A stretch of DNA of 64,000 nt from Hawksworthiomyces lignivorus (GCA_002917075.1 NTMA01000015.1:186001-250000); one strand, 5' to 3'. Positions 23,740-34,904 are shown, numbered from the stretch's first letter. Notes: generated by a model not told the origin, from the sequence alone. Made by a program: numbers and translations.

Positions 23740-26265
23740 ATGGCACCGCAACTTCCCAGCAAGAAGCGGAAAGCATCCATAGTCGCCGCAGAGGCTGCTG
23801 CTGCCGCTGCTGCGTCGGATGACGAGGGCAGCTTGGACGGCCTGCTCGATGGCGTACTCTCGGATAGCAGCGACGAGGAGGAATCCGACGACGAGTTTGA
23901 AGACCACGGCGCTAGCGAAGATGAGGACGAAGATGACCTGGACAGCAATGATGTTCCCTCGGAGGGCGACGAAGAGGGTGATGAGAGCGACGAGCTCGCC
24001 AAACTCACGCTGGACAATGGCACGGGAGGCGCAGAAGACGATCAGCCAGAGGAGGACGAAGACGACGAAGGCCGCCCCAATTACCGGGTGACCACAGATG
24101 CCAACGGCGGCGTGCGGTACATATACGACGAGGTTGACCCTGTATACGAGTCGGACGACAGCGCCCAGGAGGTCAACAACACCATTGGCAACATCCCGCT
24201 GTCCTTCTACGACTCGTACCCGCACATTGGCTACGACATCAACGGCAAGAAGATCATGCGGCCGGCCACCGGCGAGGCGCTCGACGCCTTGCTCGATAGC
24301 ATTGAGTTGCCAAAGGGCTGGACGGGCCTGACAGACCCGGCAACCGGCAAGCCGCTCAAGCTGAGCCAGGACGAGCTGGAGCTGCTGCGGCGAGTGCAGA
24401 TGAACGAGATGCCCGAAGAGGGCTACGACCCGTACCCGGTAAGTGTAACGCACGTTCTGGAGCTATGTGATCTGTAACTGGGTGACTGACACGTCGTCTA
24501 AATTAGGATACTGTCGAGTACTTCACCAGCATCGAGGAGAAGATGCCCCTGAGCGCCGCCCCAGAACCGAAGCGGCGATTCGTACCGTCCAAGCACGAAG
24601 CTGTGCGGGTTGCTAAGCTGGTGCGCGCTATCCGGGAGGGCCGCATCCTGCCATACAAGCCAAAGGAAGAGGAGGAGGAAGAGGAGGAACTCCACTACGA
24701 CTTGTGGAAGGATGAAGTGCCACAAGAGGCAAACATCATGCACATTCCTGCTCCCAAGCTGCCACCACCAGGTCATGCGTACGTATTTTTTCTCTTTTTT
24801 TTTTTTTGCCTTTGACACTTTACCTACGTCTCTGCTTGTCCATAATCGTCAGCTAAATAGAGCCAGTGAATCATACAACTGCCCGCCAGAATACGTCCCG
24901 ACCAAGGACGAGCGCGAGGCCTGGGAGAACACCGATCCCGAGGACCGGGAGGAGCAGTTCCTGCCGACCAAGTACGACGCCCTGCGTAAGGTGCCCGGCT
25001 ACGGCGAGTTCGTCAAGGAGCGGTTCGAGCGCTGCCTGGACTTGTACCTGGCGCCGCGGGTGCGGCGCAACAAGCTCAATATCGACCCGAACTCGCTGCT
25101 GCCCAAGCTGCCGCCGGCCGAGGAGCTGAAGCCGTTTCCGACAGTGTGCCAGACTGTGTTCCGCGGCCACAAGGGCTGGGTGCGCACCGTGGCCATCGAC
25201 CCGACGGGCAGCTGGCTGGCGTCGGGTGGCAACGACGGCACCGTGCGCCTGTGGGAGCTGCTGACGGGCCGGCAGGTGTGGAGCGCGCGGCTGAGCGGCG
25301 GCAAGGACAGCGGCGACGCCGCCGACGACGAGCCCGTGCACTGCGTGTCGTGGCGGCCGGGCAAAGGCGCCCTGGTGCTGGCGGCGGCGGCGGGCGAGAA
25401 TTTGTTCTTGATCGTGCCGTCCGTCGCGGTGGACCCGGAGCTGGAGCAGGCCAGCCGAGCGGTGCTCGACGCGGGATTCGGGTACGCGGCAACGGGGGGC
25501 AAGAAGGCGCAGCAGCAGAACGGCGGGGATCTGAAGACGCCGCCGGCTAAGTGGAGCCGGCCGGACAACGCGCGGCTCGAGGCGGCCGGCGTGCTGCTGC
25601 AGATCCGCGTGCGGGCGCCCATCCGGTCCGTCAGCTGGCACCGGCGCGGCGAGCACTTTGCCACGGTGTCGCCGACGGGCGGCCGCGCGGCCGTGGCCAT
25701 CCACACGCTGTCGCGGCACGTGACGCAGGTGCCGTTCCGGCGGCTGGCCAACATCCCGCAGGCGGCGCACTTCCACCCGGCGCGGCCGCTGTTCTTCGTG
25801 GCGACCAAGCAGCGCATCCGCGTCTACGACCTGCAGAAGATGGAGCTGATCAAGACGGTGCAGCCAGGCGCCAAGCTCATCTCGTCGTTCGACGTGCACC
25901 CCACGGGCGGCGAGCACCTCGTGGTCGGCGCCTACGACCGCCGCCTCATCTGGCAGGACGTCGAGATGGCCACCACGCCCTTCCGCACCATGCGCTACCA
26001 CGAAAAGGCCGTGCGCGCCGTGCAGTTCCACAAGGGCGGCCTGCCGCTCTTCGCCGACACCAGCGACGACGGCACCCTGCAGATCTACTTTGGCCGCGTC
26101 TACAACGACCCCATGGAGTACCCCACCATCGTACCGCTCAAGAAGCTCGACCGCGGCGCCCACAAGGTCGTCGACGCCGTCGGCGCCCTCGACGTCACCT
26201 GGCACCCGCGGGAGGCGTGGTGCGTGTCGGCCGGCGCCGACGGGACGTGCAGGCTGTGGATGTAG
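23740..26265 (+). CDS. erb1: ERB1/BOP1 ribosome biogenesis WD40 protein
   Basis: Three exons, 23740-24438, 24507-24778 and 24867-26265, give 789 residues. Introns of 68 and 88 bp have GT-AG ends; joins restore [20 protein letters not shown] and [17 protein letters not shown], both typical of the BOP1 N-terminal domain. The first 110 residues are very acidic. The BOP1NT region (about 125-440) includes [26 protein letters not shown] and [14 protein letters not shown]40 repeats follow from about 445 ([29 protein letters not shown]) to the C-terminal [13 protein letters not shown]1 works in the nucleolus with NOP7 and YTM1 (the PeBoW complex) in 27S pre-rRNA processing and 60S assembly. A 444-residue antisense ORF over exon 3 is a GC shadow. 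The length agrees with fungal orthologues. Confidence 0.95.
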
Positions 26266-27526
26266 GCCGAGAGGGAAGGGAGAGCCATGCGAGACGGGAC
26301 GGGACGGGACAGCAGAACAGGAGAAAAGGGAGGAGGGAGAGAAGGGAGAAGGAGAGTGGCAGCTCGGTGTGTAGTGTACCTTTTTTGGTTGTCTGTTTTC
26401 AAAACCTCATAGGCGCAAAACTAGTGTTCAATAGTCTCAAGGCGTGTTACACGAATAGACAGGTCTGCTTTTCAATACGTCCTCCTAGTTGACGTCCAGA
26501 CAATTCCCGTTATACGACATACGCACGTAAGCGGAGCTGGCCGACCGTTCTACAACCACACTGGTCGCCTGGTTTTCGTTGGGCACCTGTGGGCACCCGC
26601 GAGCAGACGTCGAAACGGTGTCGGGGAACGTTCTGTGACTCATACCTTTGATCCAGAGGCGGACCAGACGCAGCTTTCTCTTCTCTCTCGACGAGCAGCG
26701 TATGGCTGGCTTGCCGCTGGACGGGACTGTTTGGGGTGCAGCACTCGACCTGTTTCAACCTGCTTCGCGAAGAATTGGGGCTGCTTAGTCGTACTCTTCC
26801 TCATGCCCCATGCTGACTTACACAATAGTTGCATATATTATAGCTCATTGCCTTCATAGACACCTTTCTCACACATGTACTGAGCATACCCACCATGGTA
26901 CTCCTCTTATTGAGGCTCATTGGCTCCTTGACAACGCATCTCTTTTGGCTGGTGCTTCTCAGCTCTGTGGTACACTCGTGCTTCTGGGCATTGCAAGTCC
27001 CATACAGGCTGGATGCTCTTATTGCTTCTCGTTAAAAAATTCAGAGAAAGCAGAGGAGAAATACCGTATCGTATATTTCGTCCCAATGATCTCAACAGTA
27101 AAACCGTATCGCTCTTCTCCACAGCAGTGGAGTGCTGCATTTCTCGCCCGCCTCTCTTTGCCGCACCATATCTATCAGCCAAATGGGAGACGCTATCGAT
27201 ACACGCCGTTGAGTGATTTTGATCTGTCGTGTTCAGTCCCACTGCAAGTCGCGAAGCTTCAACAGCTCCACCCCCTCTTCTAGACCACCTCCTTTGCGCC
27301 GATCGCGCGCATCCTGCATTGTCTTCCCTAACACCGTACGCCGCCAGCAGCTCTAAAGACCGTATGCCGATGTGGTGCTTTTCTTTCACATGCAGCCATT
27401 GGAGAAAGCAGCTCTTCCCCGCATCTATAAATTGAACATCATTTTGCCCATCTCGCATCCATTGACTGAAAAAGAGAACTGAAATACTTTTGTAGACTAT
27501 TCTTTTTTGATTACCAGTGTTTCAAG
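26266..27526. other. Intergenic region, no gene seen
   Basis: This 1.26-kb spacer lies between ERB1 and the DUF3237 gene. ORFs on both strands (26510-26758, 26810-27283, 26907-27458) overlap each other and show no motif. It presumably contains the ERB1 terminator and the DUF3237 promoter, which has a C/T-rich stretch before the ATG. Confidence 0.55.
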
Positions 27527-28122
27527 ATGTCCTTTCCGAAGCTGATTCCGGCTTTCACGGCCCTCGTGAGCTGCAACCCCTCTCCCCCCATCATCCATTG
27601 CCGCCACTCTCCCCTCCTCCACTTCTCTTCCTGACTGGCATCTAGATCCCGATCCAGCCGACGGCTTCTGTCGGCTCCGCCAAGAATGGTGGGCTCAACC
27701 ACGTCCTCTTCCTCACGCCAGAGCAGGGCCATGGCGGCATGCTCAAGTCGGAGCCGGGCTACCCCATCGCGGTCGATGCTCAGTTCGTGCACGGCAGCGA
27801 TTTCATTCGCGCCGACCCCGACGGCAAGCACCTGCGGCTCAACGTCAGCAGCATCATGAAGCAGCGCGACGCCGACGCCTTTCTCAACTACGCCTACACG
27901 GGCGTCATCGAGCTGACACCCGCCATCGGCAAGGTGCTGAGCGGGGCGCCCGACGCCGTCACCACGCCATTTGGGGACGCCTTTACGCACGTCAACTTCG
28001 AGTCCGGCAACCCGTCGCTGCAGGCGCTCGAGCACAAGGTGTTTGTGGGCGCCGGCCGGTTCGTGGTGGAGAAGGGCCAGCCCGTCGTGGTCGAGTACAA
28101 GATCAGCGAGGTCTCCGTGTAA
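27527..28122 (+). CDS. DUF3237 (UPF0311-type) protein
   Basis: Two exons, 27527-27565 and 27646-28122, encode 171 residues. The 80-bp intron (GTGAGC...ATCTAG) follows codon 13; joining gives MSFPKLIPAFTALIPIQPTA. The remainder reads HVLFLTPEQGHGGMLKSEPGYPI, a GSDFIRADPDGKHLRLNV core, YAYTGVIEL and a final GAGRFVVEKGQPVVVEYKISEV. This order of strands matches small DUF3237 beta-barrel proteins found in fungi and bacteria. The biochemical role is not known. No signal peptide or membrane helix is visible, so it is likely cytosolic. Its neighbours give no functional hint. An AATAAA polyadenylation-like signal lies about 135 bp past the stop. Confidence 0.82.
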
Positions 28123-28740
28123 GGCAAGAGAGGGCTGAAAGACCAAGCTCCTAGAAGAAGAGCTGAAGAAGGGAGATTTCTACTTTACAGCAGCTTTCTT
28201 TTAGTTTTATTCCAGCTTGTTGCTGTTACGTTTTCTCTCGATGCATAATTATTGGGAAATAAAACTAATTTTTTGAAATACTTTGATTTTCCAATGCAAA
28301 GCAGATATTGCTTTTTATGGTTTTGTTTGGGTTGACAATCGACGGAAATCTGGTATGGGTAGCAAAAGCAAGGAGGTCAAGATGTTGTCGTTCAGGTAGC
28401 CAAAAAGAAATCCGGGGCACGCAGTGCCACACAGACAACACATACACAGATGGGCTACACAACTTCGGCATACGACGAAGGACGGGGGACGATAAAGCAA
28501 ACAGAAGGGCAGACGCAAAAAGCAGAACGCCGCAAAAATGCCTAATCCACGAAGGAAAACAAATGGAACAAACAGATGGCGCGGGAACACACGTCATCGA
28601 TACACAAAAGAATTCCCTCTCTCTTTTTCGGACACAGCCCGTCTTTCCCGATTTTTCCCTCTCCTCCCCTTTCTATATATATAAAAAAAAAAAACCCCCC
28701 AGCAAATGAGGCAGGCTGCTAAAACCGTGGATACGGCCGC
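28123..28740. other. Convergent 3' intergenic region (DUF3237/MOB2)
   Basis: This 618-bp spacer sits between two stop codons facing each other. AATAAA at 28258-28263 fits a polyadenylation signal for the DUF3237 gene. A TATATATA run followed by A12 and C6 (28674-28700) lies just past the MOB2 stop. No gene was found. Confidence 0.55.
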
Positions 28741-30424
28741 TCACACGGACACGCCGGCCAGCTGCAGCAGGCGCTCGCCGACCTGCAGGTTGGCAAACTC
28801 GTAGGCCTTGGAGCCCTGGGGGAAGGTGCCGTTGGCGGCCCAGAGGTCGATGAGGGGCTGCATGGGCTCGAGCTCGTGGGGCTTGAGCATGTCGAGGGCC
28901 GTGGCGGTCAGGACAAAGTGGCTGAAGCAGCTGTTGAGCTGCTTCTCCAGGTTGAGGTGGTAAAAGGGCTCGACAAAGTGCGCCCAGTACAGGTGCGCGT
29001 AGACGCGGAACATCTGCCGGAAGATGGTCTGGCATACGTCGATAAAGTTCTCGGGGAACCCGCTGCGGCGGCCCACCCAGTCACGGTCGCCGCCGACGCC
29101 GGCGGCGGCGAGGGGGTTGGCCAGCGGGGCGCCGCCGCCGGCCGCGCCGCCGCTAAAGGTGGCGTTCAGCGCGTAGGAGACGCCCGAGGCCTCGGTGGGG
29201 AAGATCTTGGTGTCGTCGATCTTGCCCGAGATCCACCGCTGCATCAGTGTCATGTACTCGTAGGCCGGCAGCTCGACGGGCTCACGCCGCGCGTTGAGCC
29301 AGGTGAAGGAGTGGTTGGTGCCGGCCGACATGCGCGGGCACGTCGTCGGGTTGCAGATGGACAGGCCGTCGTCCTCCTTCTCGTGCACGACCCGCACAAA
29401 GTTCCACAGATTCCGGTAGTGTTCCACAACTAGTTTTGGCCGGTTAGTTCAATTTCCAGCTCTGAATGTAGATCTCAAGAAAATCCTGAGGCAGGAGAAG
29501 GGGGAAAAGAAGGGCGAGAAGGAAGAACCTACTCTGGTGAGCAATCCACTCGCCCTGTTCGACGGTCTTGGGCCGCGCGCTCAGCGTCATGAAGTTGCCC
29601 TTGACAATGTGCTTGGCGTACGAGGGGTTCAGCCACAGCGGCAGCGGCCGCGGCAGGTGGTAGGAGCTGAGCACGTCGTCGGCGCTGGGCAGGATGCCGC
29701 GGAGGCCGCCGGCCTCGTCCATGCCGATGGTCTGTGCGAGGGAGGGCGAGTTGGGGAGCGGCGGCAGCTTGGCGAGGCTAGAAGACGACTGGCTTCCTGG
29801 CAGCGGGGGCAGATCTCCGCCGGCAGAACCGCCCAGACCGGCAGTGGTTGCTGTGCCGATGCTCGGTAGTATTCCTGAGGAGCCAGACGGGGGCAGGCCG
29901 CCGGATGTGGGCGTGAGCGGCTGGCTCGATGTGGAGGACGTGGGGCTCTTGTTGCCGCTGCCGTTCCTTGCGGACGCGCCGCGAAAGCGGGCGTTTCTGG
30001 GCAGTTAGCGAAGGGAAAGAAAAAAAAGAAAATATATATATAAGAGCGGGTAAAATGAGACGAAGACAGAAAAATAGCGACAAAGGCTGAGAGAAGTAAC
30101 GCGATACAAGGAGAGACGACGAGAAGCCAAGACGGGTAGGTGATGGGAGTGGAGTTATGTAGCTTTGCGCATATCCCGAACAGCGTGCAGGTGCCACAAC
30201 TCGGAACGAGTGAAATTGACAACCCGTTATGCGAAACTTGTTTTCCCCTGCTCGGTCGCTTGTTGGATCTTCCCGTCCAAGCCACACAGCCACATGCTCT
30301 GTTCGCTCTGGCGGCTAGCAGGGACGGCTCAAGGCTGAAATAGCCAGTAGAAGTGCAGAGAGAGGAAGGGTGGCAGCATCAGATCAAAAAAAAAAACTTA
30401 CATTCCCGAAAATAAGTTCGACAT
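28741..30424 (-). CDS. mob2: MOB2, activator of the NDR/LATS kinase Cbk1/Cot1
   Basis: Three exons, 30424-30402 (only 23 nt), 29996-29533 and 29429-28741, encode 391 residues. The first intron is long (405 bp), the second 103 bp; joining gives MSNLFSGINARFRG at the start and WIAHQIVEHYRNLWNFVRV in the domain, both as in fungal MOB2. After a Ser/Gly/Pro-rich region (about 20-125) comes the Mob1/phocein domain: YAKHIVKGNFMTLSARPKTV, the zinc ligands CNPTTC and the HLYWAH pair, and EYMTLMQRWISGK. MOB2 binds and activates the Cbk1/Orb6/Cot1 kinase that controls polarised growth and septation. A Gly/Ala insertion with PLANPLAAAG (about 260-285) lies within the domain. The MOB2 class is favoured over MOB1 by the start motif and the NLWNFVRVVHEKEDDG segment. 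Confidence 0.92.
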
Positions 30425-32037
30425 GGCGGGCGGGCTATCTGAGACGTGATACCAACAGCCACCAGAGCTGCTGTGGCAAGCGACAAACGGCTAACAAACG
30501 GCCAGAGCAGACGACGCTAGCACTAAGACAGGTAGGGGCAGAGAGCGACAGAGAGAGGAAAGAGAAGAGGAAGATCGGGGATGCTGAGAAGAGCGGTCAC
30601 GAGACTTTGGGCGAGAGCTTTGTTCTGGGTCGATTGCGTAGATTGGGGGTCTGATCAGGAGGTGAGTGTGAGGCTGACGTGCAGTCGGACAATGCTATGC
30701 TTGACGCAGGCTGGGAGGGGATGCGATTGCTCGAAACAACGAAGGTCAGATCGAGAGGGAGGAGGGTGGTGGCCCGAGCCTAGTTATAGAGGAGGTAGTA
30801 ATATAAGGAAGGGGGGGGGGGGGGGGGGGGGGGGGGGGCGGGCATGCAGTGGAAAAAGAAAATTGATGAAGAGAAAGAAAGAGGAAAGGCTGTCAAGAAG
30901 AGCTGACAACGCAGAGAAGAGAACAAACAGACTTGCTAAGGACGGAGCAAGCAAGCAATGGACAAACAACAAAGTAGAAAGCCAGAAAGCAGGCCTGAAT
31001 TAAAACGGCGGCCCAGTAGAGGAAAAAGGGGATCGGCGCATGTAGAAATGCAGAAGAGCAGAAGTGGCAGAAGAGAGGTATTAAAGGGTACAAACGTTAA
31101 AGAGAGAAAAGGGGCCCAAAGGCGGGCAGAACAGAGAAGACGCACAGCAGCGGTGAGGGGTGAGAGTGACCGTTTGCTGGCGGCGCCACAGAACAAGGGG
31201 GGTAGGGGAAGGGGAAGGGGAGAGGAGGGGAAGTGAAGGGGGAGAGAGAGGCTTTACTGGTGATACTGAGTAATTAGTGGCTTTGTTGCACCTGAGCCTA
31301 GTACTACGGGGGAGATAAATGGGGGGAGGGGGGGGAGGTTGTCAATTGTCAATCAATAGCTGTTAACCTCTCCACAAGGTGTAAGTCCGGGTACTAAGGA
31401 GTACTCCTTAGTGCGTTAGTTGTGCCAAAACAGAAGCCAAAAAATTAGGGGAAAAAAGAAGAAATAAAAATTAGCAAAAGAAAAGCAGAAGAACAAGATA
31501 ACAGAAAGAATTATAAATTAAAAAAAAAAAAAAAGTTTGAAGATAATTGCACATATACACATGTACGCCTATGTCCCCATGTCTCTGTAAGTCTGTTTGC
31601 AAGACAACAACATTGGCTGTACCAGTTGACATCGTTTGTCGACTGCCAGGTTGACAACTACTTTGTAGAACTTCCACGTGACCAGGCTTCAACCAGTCGC
31701 TGAAGAGCCTCCTGTATGGTGGATAAGGCCCCACTTATTAGCTACCAAACGAACGGCTCAGAGCGACGGCGCACCAGCCACAGATGGCCAGCTGCAAAGC
31801 TCCCTGTTCTATTTTTTTTTATCTCTGCTTTTAACGTCCGCTGCACTAATATATGGCTGTCAGTCTGTATTCATCTTTTTCTCAAAGGGCGCTCATGGTC
31901 AACGATAGCCCCTAGTTTTCGAATTTTGGACTGTGCTTTGCTGTTGCTGCGTTTCGACCGGCCGTTGTTCCCATTTGCTCATTGACGTTTCCTTTTTTGC
32001 CCATTTCGCGCGACTGCGAGCGCGCCCCATCCATACC
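30425..32037. promoter_or_regulatory. Divergent MOB2/LEO1 intergenic region
   Basis: This 1.6-kb region separates MOB2 and LEO1. It is strongly purine-skewed on the plus strand from about 30530 to 31260, with a 28-base G run, GA-rich tracts and GGGGA repeats (31198-31240). Plus-strand ORFs here (30581-31003, 30958-31236) are low-complexity K/R/G-rich reads of this skew. No gene was found. Confidence 0.6.
30811..30838. repeat. Uninterrupted run of 28 G
   Basis: Bases 30811-30838 are all G on the plus strand, flanked by GGAA on the left and CGGGC on the right. Such a run can form G-quadruplex structures and is prone to length change and to sequencing error. Confidence 0.9.
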
Positions 32038-33552
32038 ATGTCCGATTCTGAGAACGAGCCGATCGAGTCGCCGCCAGCTGACTCGCCCACCGGCACCGTG
32101 GACAACGACGACCTCAATGGCGATGCCATCGGCAGCGGGGACGACCTGTTTGGTGACGGTGGCGACGACGTCGACGGTGAGGAGCAGCTGTCGGACCAGC
32201 CCCTGAGCGAGCACGGGCTGGACTCGGACGACGACGAGGGGCGCTATGGCTCAGACCGTGAGGACGGCCGCGGCGCGCGGCAGCAGCAGCAGGCCACCAA
32301 AGAAGAGCTGGTCATGGACGTCGACATCTTCCGGCACCGCGCGCCCAAGTCGACCGACGGAACGGTAAGCATGAAGATGCAGCGCCTCATTTATTTTTTT
32401 TTGGTGGAATTGTGCTGACATGCTCTGTTTCTCTCTCTGCAGCTCCAATCTCTGCGTATTCCCCCATTTATCCAGATTAGCCCCGAAGAGTACCACGCAG
32501 ACACCTTTGAGCCTAGCGCGCTGGACCTGGAGAACTCGCTGGCCAAGAACCCGCACTCGGTGGCCCGGTTCCGGCGCGACCCGGCCACGGGCAGGCTCGA
32601 GAGCAACACGACCATCTACCGGTGGAGCGACGGGTCGGTGACGCTGGCGGTGGGCGGCGAGCACTTTGAGGTGCTGACCAAGTCGCTGGCGCCGCCGTCG
32701 GCGGTGGCGGCGGCGTCGCAGGGTGCGTCGCAGGGCGGCGCGTCGCAGACGTCGGACAAGTACCAGGAGCTGCAGGACGCGCACTACTACGCGGCGGCGG
32801 CGCACCTGTCGAGCAGCCTGCTGCTGACGGTGGGCCACGTGACGGACCAGTACAGCGTGCGGGCGAACCGCACGTTTGCCGACGACGCGCTGCAGCGGCT
32901 GACGGCGCGGCTGCAGGCGGCGTCGCAGAGCACGGCGGCCGCGAGCGCCAACATGATCATTCGCACGGTGCGCGACCCGGAGCTGGCCAAGAAGGAGGCC
33001 GAGCTGGCCGAGAAGGAGCGCGAGCGCGCCCGCCGCCGCCGCGAGACTGCCGCCGCCCGCCTCGACGGCGTATCCGGAGGGGGCCGCTCGGGCAGTGGCG
33101 GCTGGGGCGGCGCGCTGTCGGTCAACGACCTCGAGGGATCGGGCGGCCGCCGCGGCGCCGCAGGGTCGGGCCGCAAGCGCGGCCAGCCCGGTCAGGCGCG
33201 GGCCAAGCGCCGCCGGCCCGAGTACGACTCGGACGACGAGCTGCCGCACGGCGCCCGCCGCAACGACGAGTACGACAAGGCCGACGACTTTATCGCACCC
33301 AGCGACGAGGACCTCTCGGACGAGGAGGCTGAAGACGATGACGACGAGGAGGAAGAAGAAGAAGAGGTGCTCGACGACGACGACGACGACGAAGACGACC
33401 GCCGCCGCGCCTCGTCTTCGTCCCGCCGCACCAAGCGGCAGAGGACCGCCGATGCCGAGGACGACGAGGACGCCGACGCCGACGGAGACGACGACGTGCC
33501 CGCGTCCCGGCGGCACCGTCGGCGCGTCATTGACGACGATGACGAAGAGTAG
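32038..33552 (+). CDS. leo1: LEO1, subunit of the PAF1 transcription elongation complex
   Basis: Two exons, 32038-32364 and 32443-33552, encode 478 residues. The 78-bp intron (GTAAGC...TGCAG) joins KSTDGT to LQSLRIPPFIQISPEEYH. An acidic N-terminus (about 1-95) with DSDDDEGRYGSDRED is followed by the LEO1 core: RIPPFIQISPEEY, DLENSLAKNPHSVARFRRD, TTIYRWSDGSVTLAVGGEHF, and later SSSLLLTVGHVTDQYSVRANRTF. The tail (about 290-478) is charged, with a coiled ELAKKEAELAEKERERARRR stretch and long D/E runs. LEO1 acts in the nucleus with PAF1, CTR9, CDC73 and RTF1 on elongating RNA polymerase II and supports H3K4/K36 and H2B modification. Order and motifs match fungal LEO1. Confidence 0.94.
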
Positions 33553-34397
33553 CTGGAGGGAGAGAGAAAGAAGGGAGGGAGGGAGGGAGATGTGGCGTTG
33601 GTGTTTGCTTTTTCTGTCATCATGGGGTCGCGTCCTTTTTTTTCTTTCTTGTCCTTTTTTTCTTGTCTACGAGCCAGAGAACAGAATTTTTTTTTTTTTT
33701 TTTTCAAAAGTGGCACATGTATGGATATGTTTAGCATTATTTCGGCTGCCAGAGAGAAACACAAAAAAAGCGAGAGGTCTTTTCCAGGAGAACTAATATA
33801 ACAATCAAAAATCATAGATGGGATCACGTTGGGCTTGATTTTCATCTTATTTCACCTTGACAGGAATACGCATATGCAATTGAGTGTGATGAGGCATTAT
33901 TCATAGAGGAGAGATAAATATGATTTAGAATTCTCTCCAAGATCATGAAACTCCAAAACCTCCCCCCCAAAGATCACAGGATGTTAAATATGATAAAGTC
34001 CTAGTCCATTGCTTGGGATCACACACTCGCAGAACAATCTCTAGGTCGGATTTGCTGTGCAGGATACAACGTATATATCTTGTTCCACAATCCAATTTTG
34101 TTGGCTATGGAGCGCGTGACCCCCAAAAAGAAAATTTGCCGTAATTTTCTTCTTCGTGTGGGTACACAGTGTTCGAGTTCAAATAATTAATTAAAAAAAT
34201 TAAAGAAAAAAAAAGAGAGAAAAGGCAGCAAGAAGAAGAGCACAGTCGTGAGTGTGTTTGATGAAAAGAAAAGAGAGATAGAAAGTAAAGGGAACAGCGT
34301 TGTAACTAAGCATCGAGAACAGAGACAAAAAAGACTACCAAAAAAAAATTAAGGTAAGTTCGAAAGTGCGCTCTTTGAAGAGGCGCATCAGGATTTG
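33553..34397. other. Intergenic region, no gene seen
   Basis: This 845-bp AT-rich spacer lies between LEO1 and the tRNA gene. It has a GGGA repeat (33571-33590), a T tract near 33688-33704 and an A-rich part near 34185-34220. No ORF with a motif was found. The A9 run at 34340-34348 is treated [12 protein letters not shown] the tRNA terminator candidate. Confidence 0.55.
34340..34348 (-). terminator. Candidate RNA polymerase III terminator
   Basis: Nine A on the plus strand read as T9 on the minus strand, about 50 nt past the 3' end of the tRNA-Lys gene. Runs of four or more T end Pol III transcription. No earlier T4 run is seen between the tRNA end and this run. Confidence 0.55.
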
Positions 34398-34540
34398 AGC
34401 CCGATGCGGGGGTCGAACCTGTTGGATGTGTGTTAACAGATATGTTCAAGAAGATCTTTGTTTCTCTGGAGGAGATGTATGTACGAACCCGCAACCTTGA
34501 GATTAAGAGTCTCACGCTCTACCGATTGAGCTAACCGGGC
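34398..34540 (-). tRNA. tRNA-Lys(CTT) with a 70-nt insertion in the T-arm
   Basis: Read on the minus strand, 34540-34488 gives a complete 5' part: acceptor GCCCGGT, D-arm GCTC-AATCGGTA-GAGC, anticodon arm TGAGA-CTCTTAA-TCTCA (anticodon CTT, lysine), variable AGGTT and T-stem GCGGG. Bases 34417-34398 supply TTCGACC, CCCGC, acceptor ATCGGGC and discriminator T. Joining these parts yields a perfect 73-nt cloverleaf with a complementary acceptor stem. Between them lie exactly 70 extra bases (34487-34418). Eukaryotic tRNA introns normally sit after position 37; there is none there. The A box (TAGCTCAATCGG) and an intact B box (GGTTCGACCCC, 34419-34409) are both present. The locus may be a working gene with an ectopic intron or a recently interrupted pseudogene. 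The cloverleaf assignment is strong; its activity is unknown. Confidence 0.85.
34418..34487 (-). other. 70-nt insertion/candidate ectopic intron in tRNA-Lys
   Basis: The insertion is flanked by a direct repeat GGTTCG (34489-34484 and 34419-34414), so its exact edges can slide. In one phase (34488-34419) it starts GTTCGT and ends CAACAG, the GT-AG ends of a spliceosomal intron, and contains TGTTAAC as a branch-point-like word about 20 nt before the AG. Its length is in the range of this window's mRNA introns. Alternatively the repeat is a 6-bp target-site duplication from an insertion event. Confidence 0.6.
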
Positions 34541-34904
34541 TTGTTATGGTTCCCATCGCCGAAGATCAACGTTTAAATACGAGTCACCAACCGCGAGCCG
34601 TAGCGGCATGTGAGTAATGTGTTACTTGAGATCTTACAGGCTTTTTGGCTCAGCGGGTTTCACGCAGAGTGCCGCTAACAAGAAGATCCGCGTTGCCTCG
34701 CGTCAGATCCAGCCAGGTCTGCATAGAAAGAAGAGTGGGGCCATACCCTGCGTGCATCACATGTCAGATCGACGACACCTCCTTCAGTCAAATGCCAGAG
34801 AAATTTCACAAACAAAACGAACGAACACATTCACATTAAGAGACTTCTGTTCTAGCTCTAGCTATGTTTTCAACGGCCATCAGCGCCGGCTTTCGCGCAG
34901 TACT
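34541..34904. other. Intergenic region between tRNA-Lys and the patatin-like gene
   Basis: This 364-bp region is a divergent spacer: tRNA on the minus strand, protein gene on the plus strand. An in-frame upstream extension of the protein ORF (from 34617) is open but does not look coding. No motif was recognised. Confidence 0.5.

Noticed and set aside
24871..26205. 444-residue minus-strand ORF opposite ERB1 exon 3
   Set aside because: Composition is the antisense mirror of the WD40 region; no motif, and the sense strand is certain.
32251..33516. 421-residue minus-strand ORF opposite LEO1
   Set aside because: Its V/L-rich runs are the antisense of LEO1's D/E runs; it also crosses the LEO1 intron.
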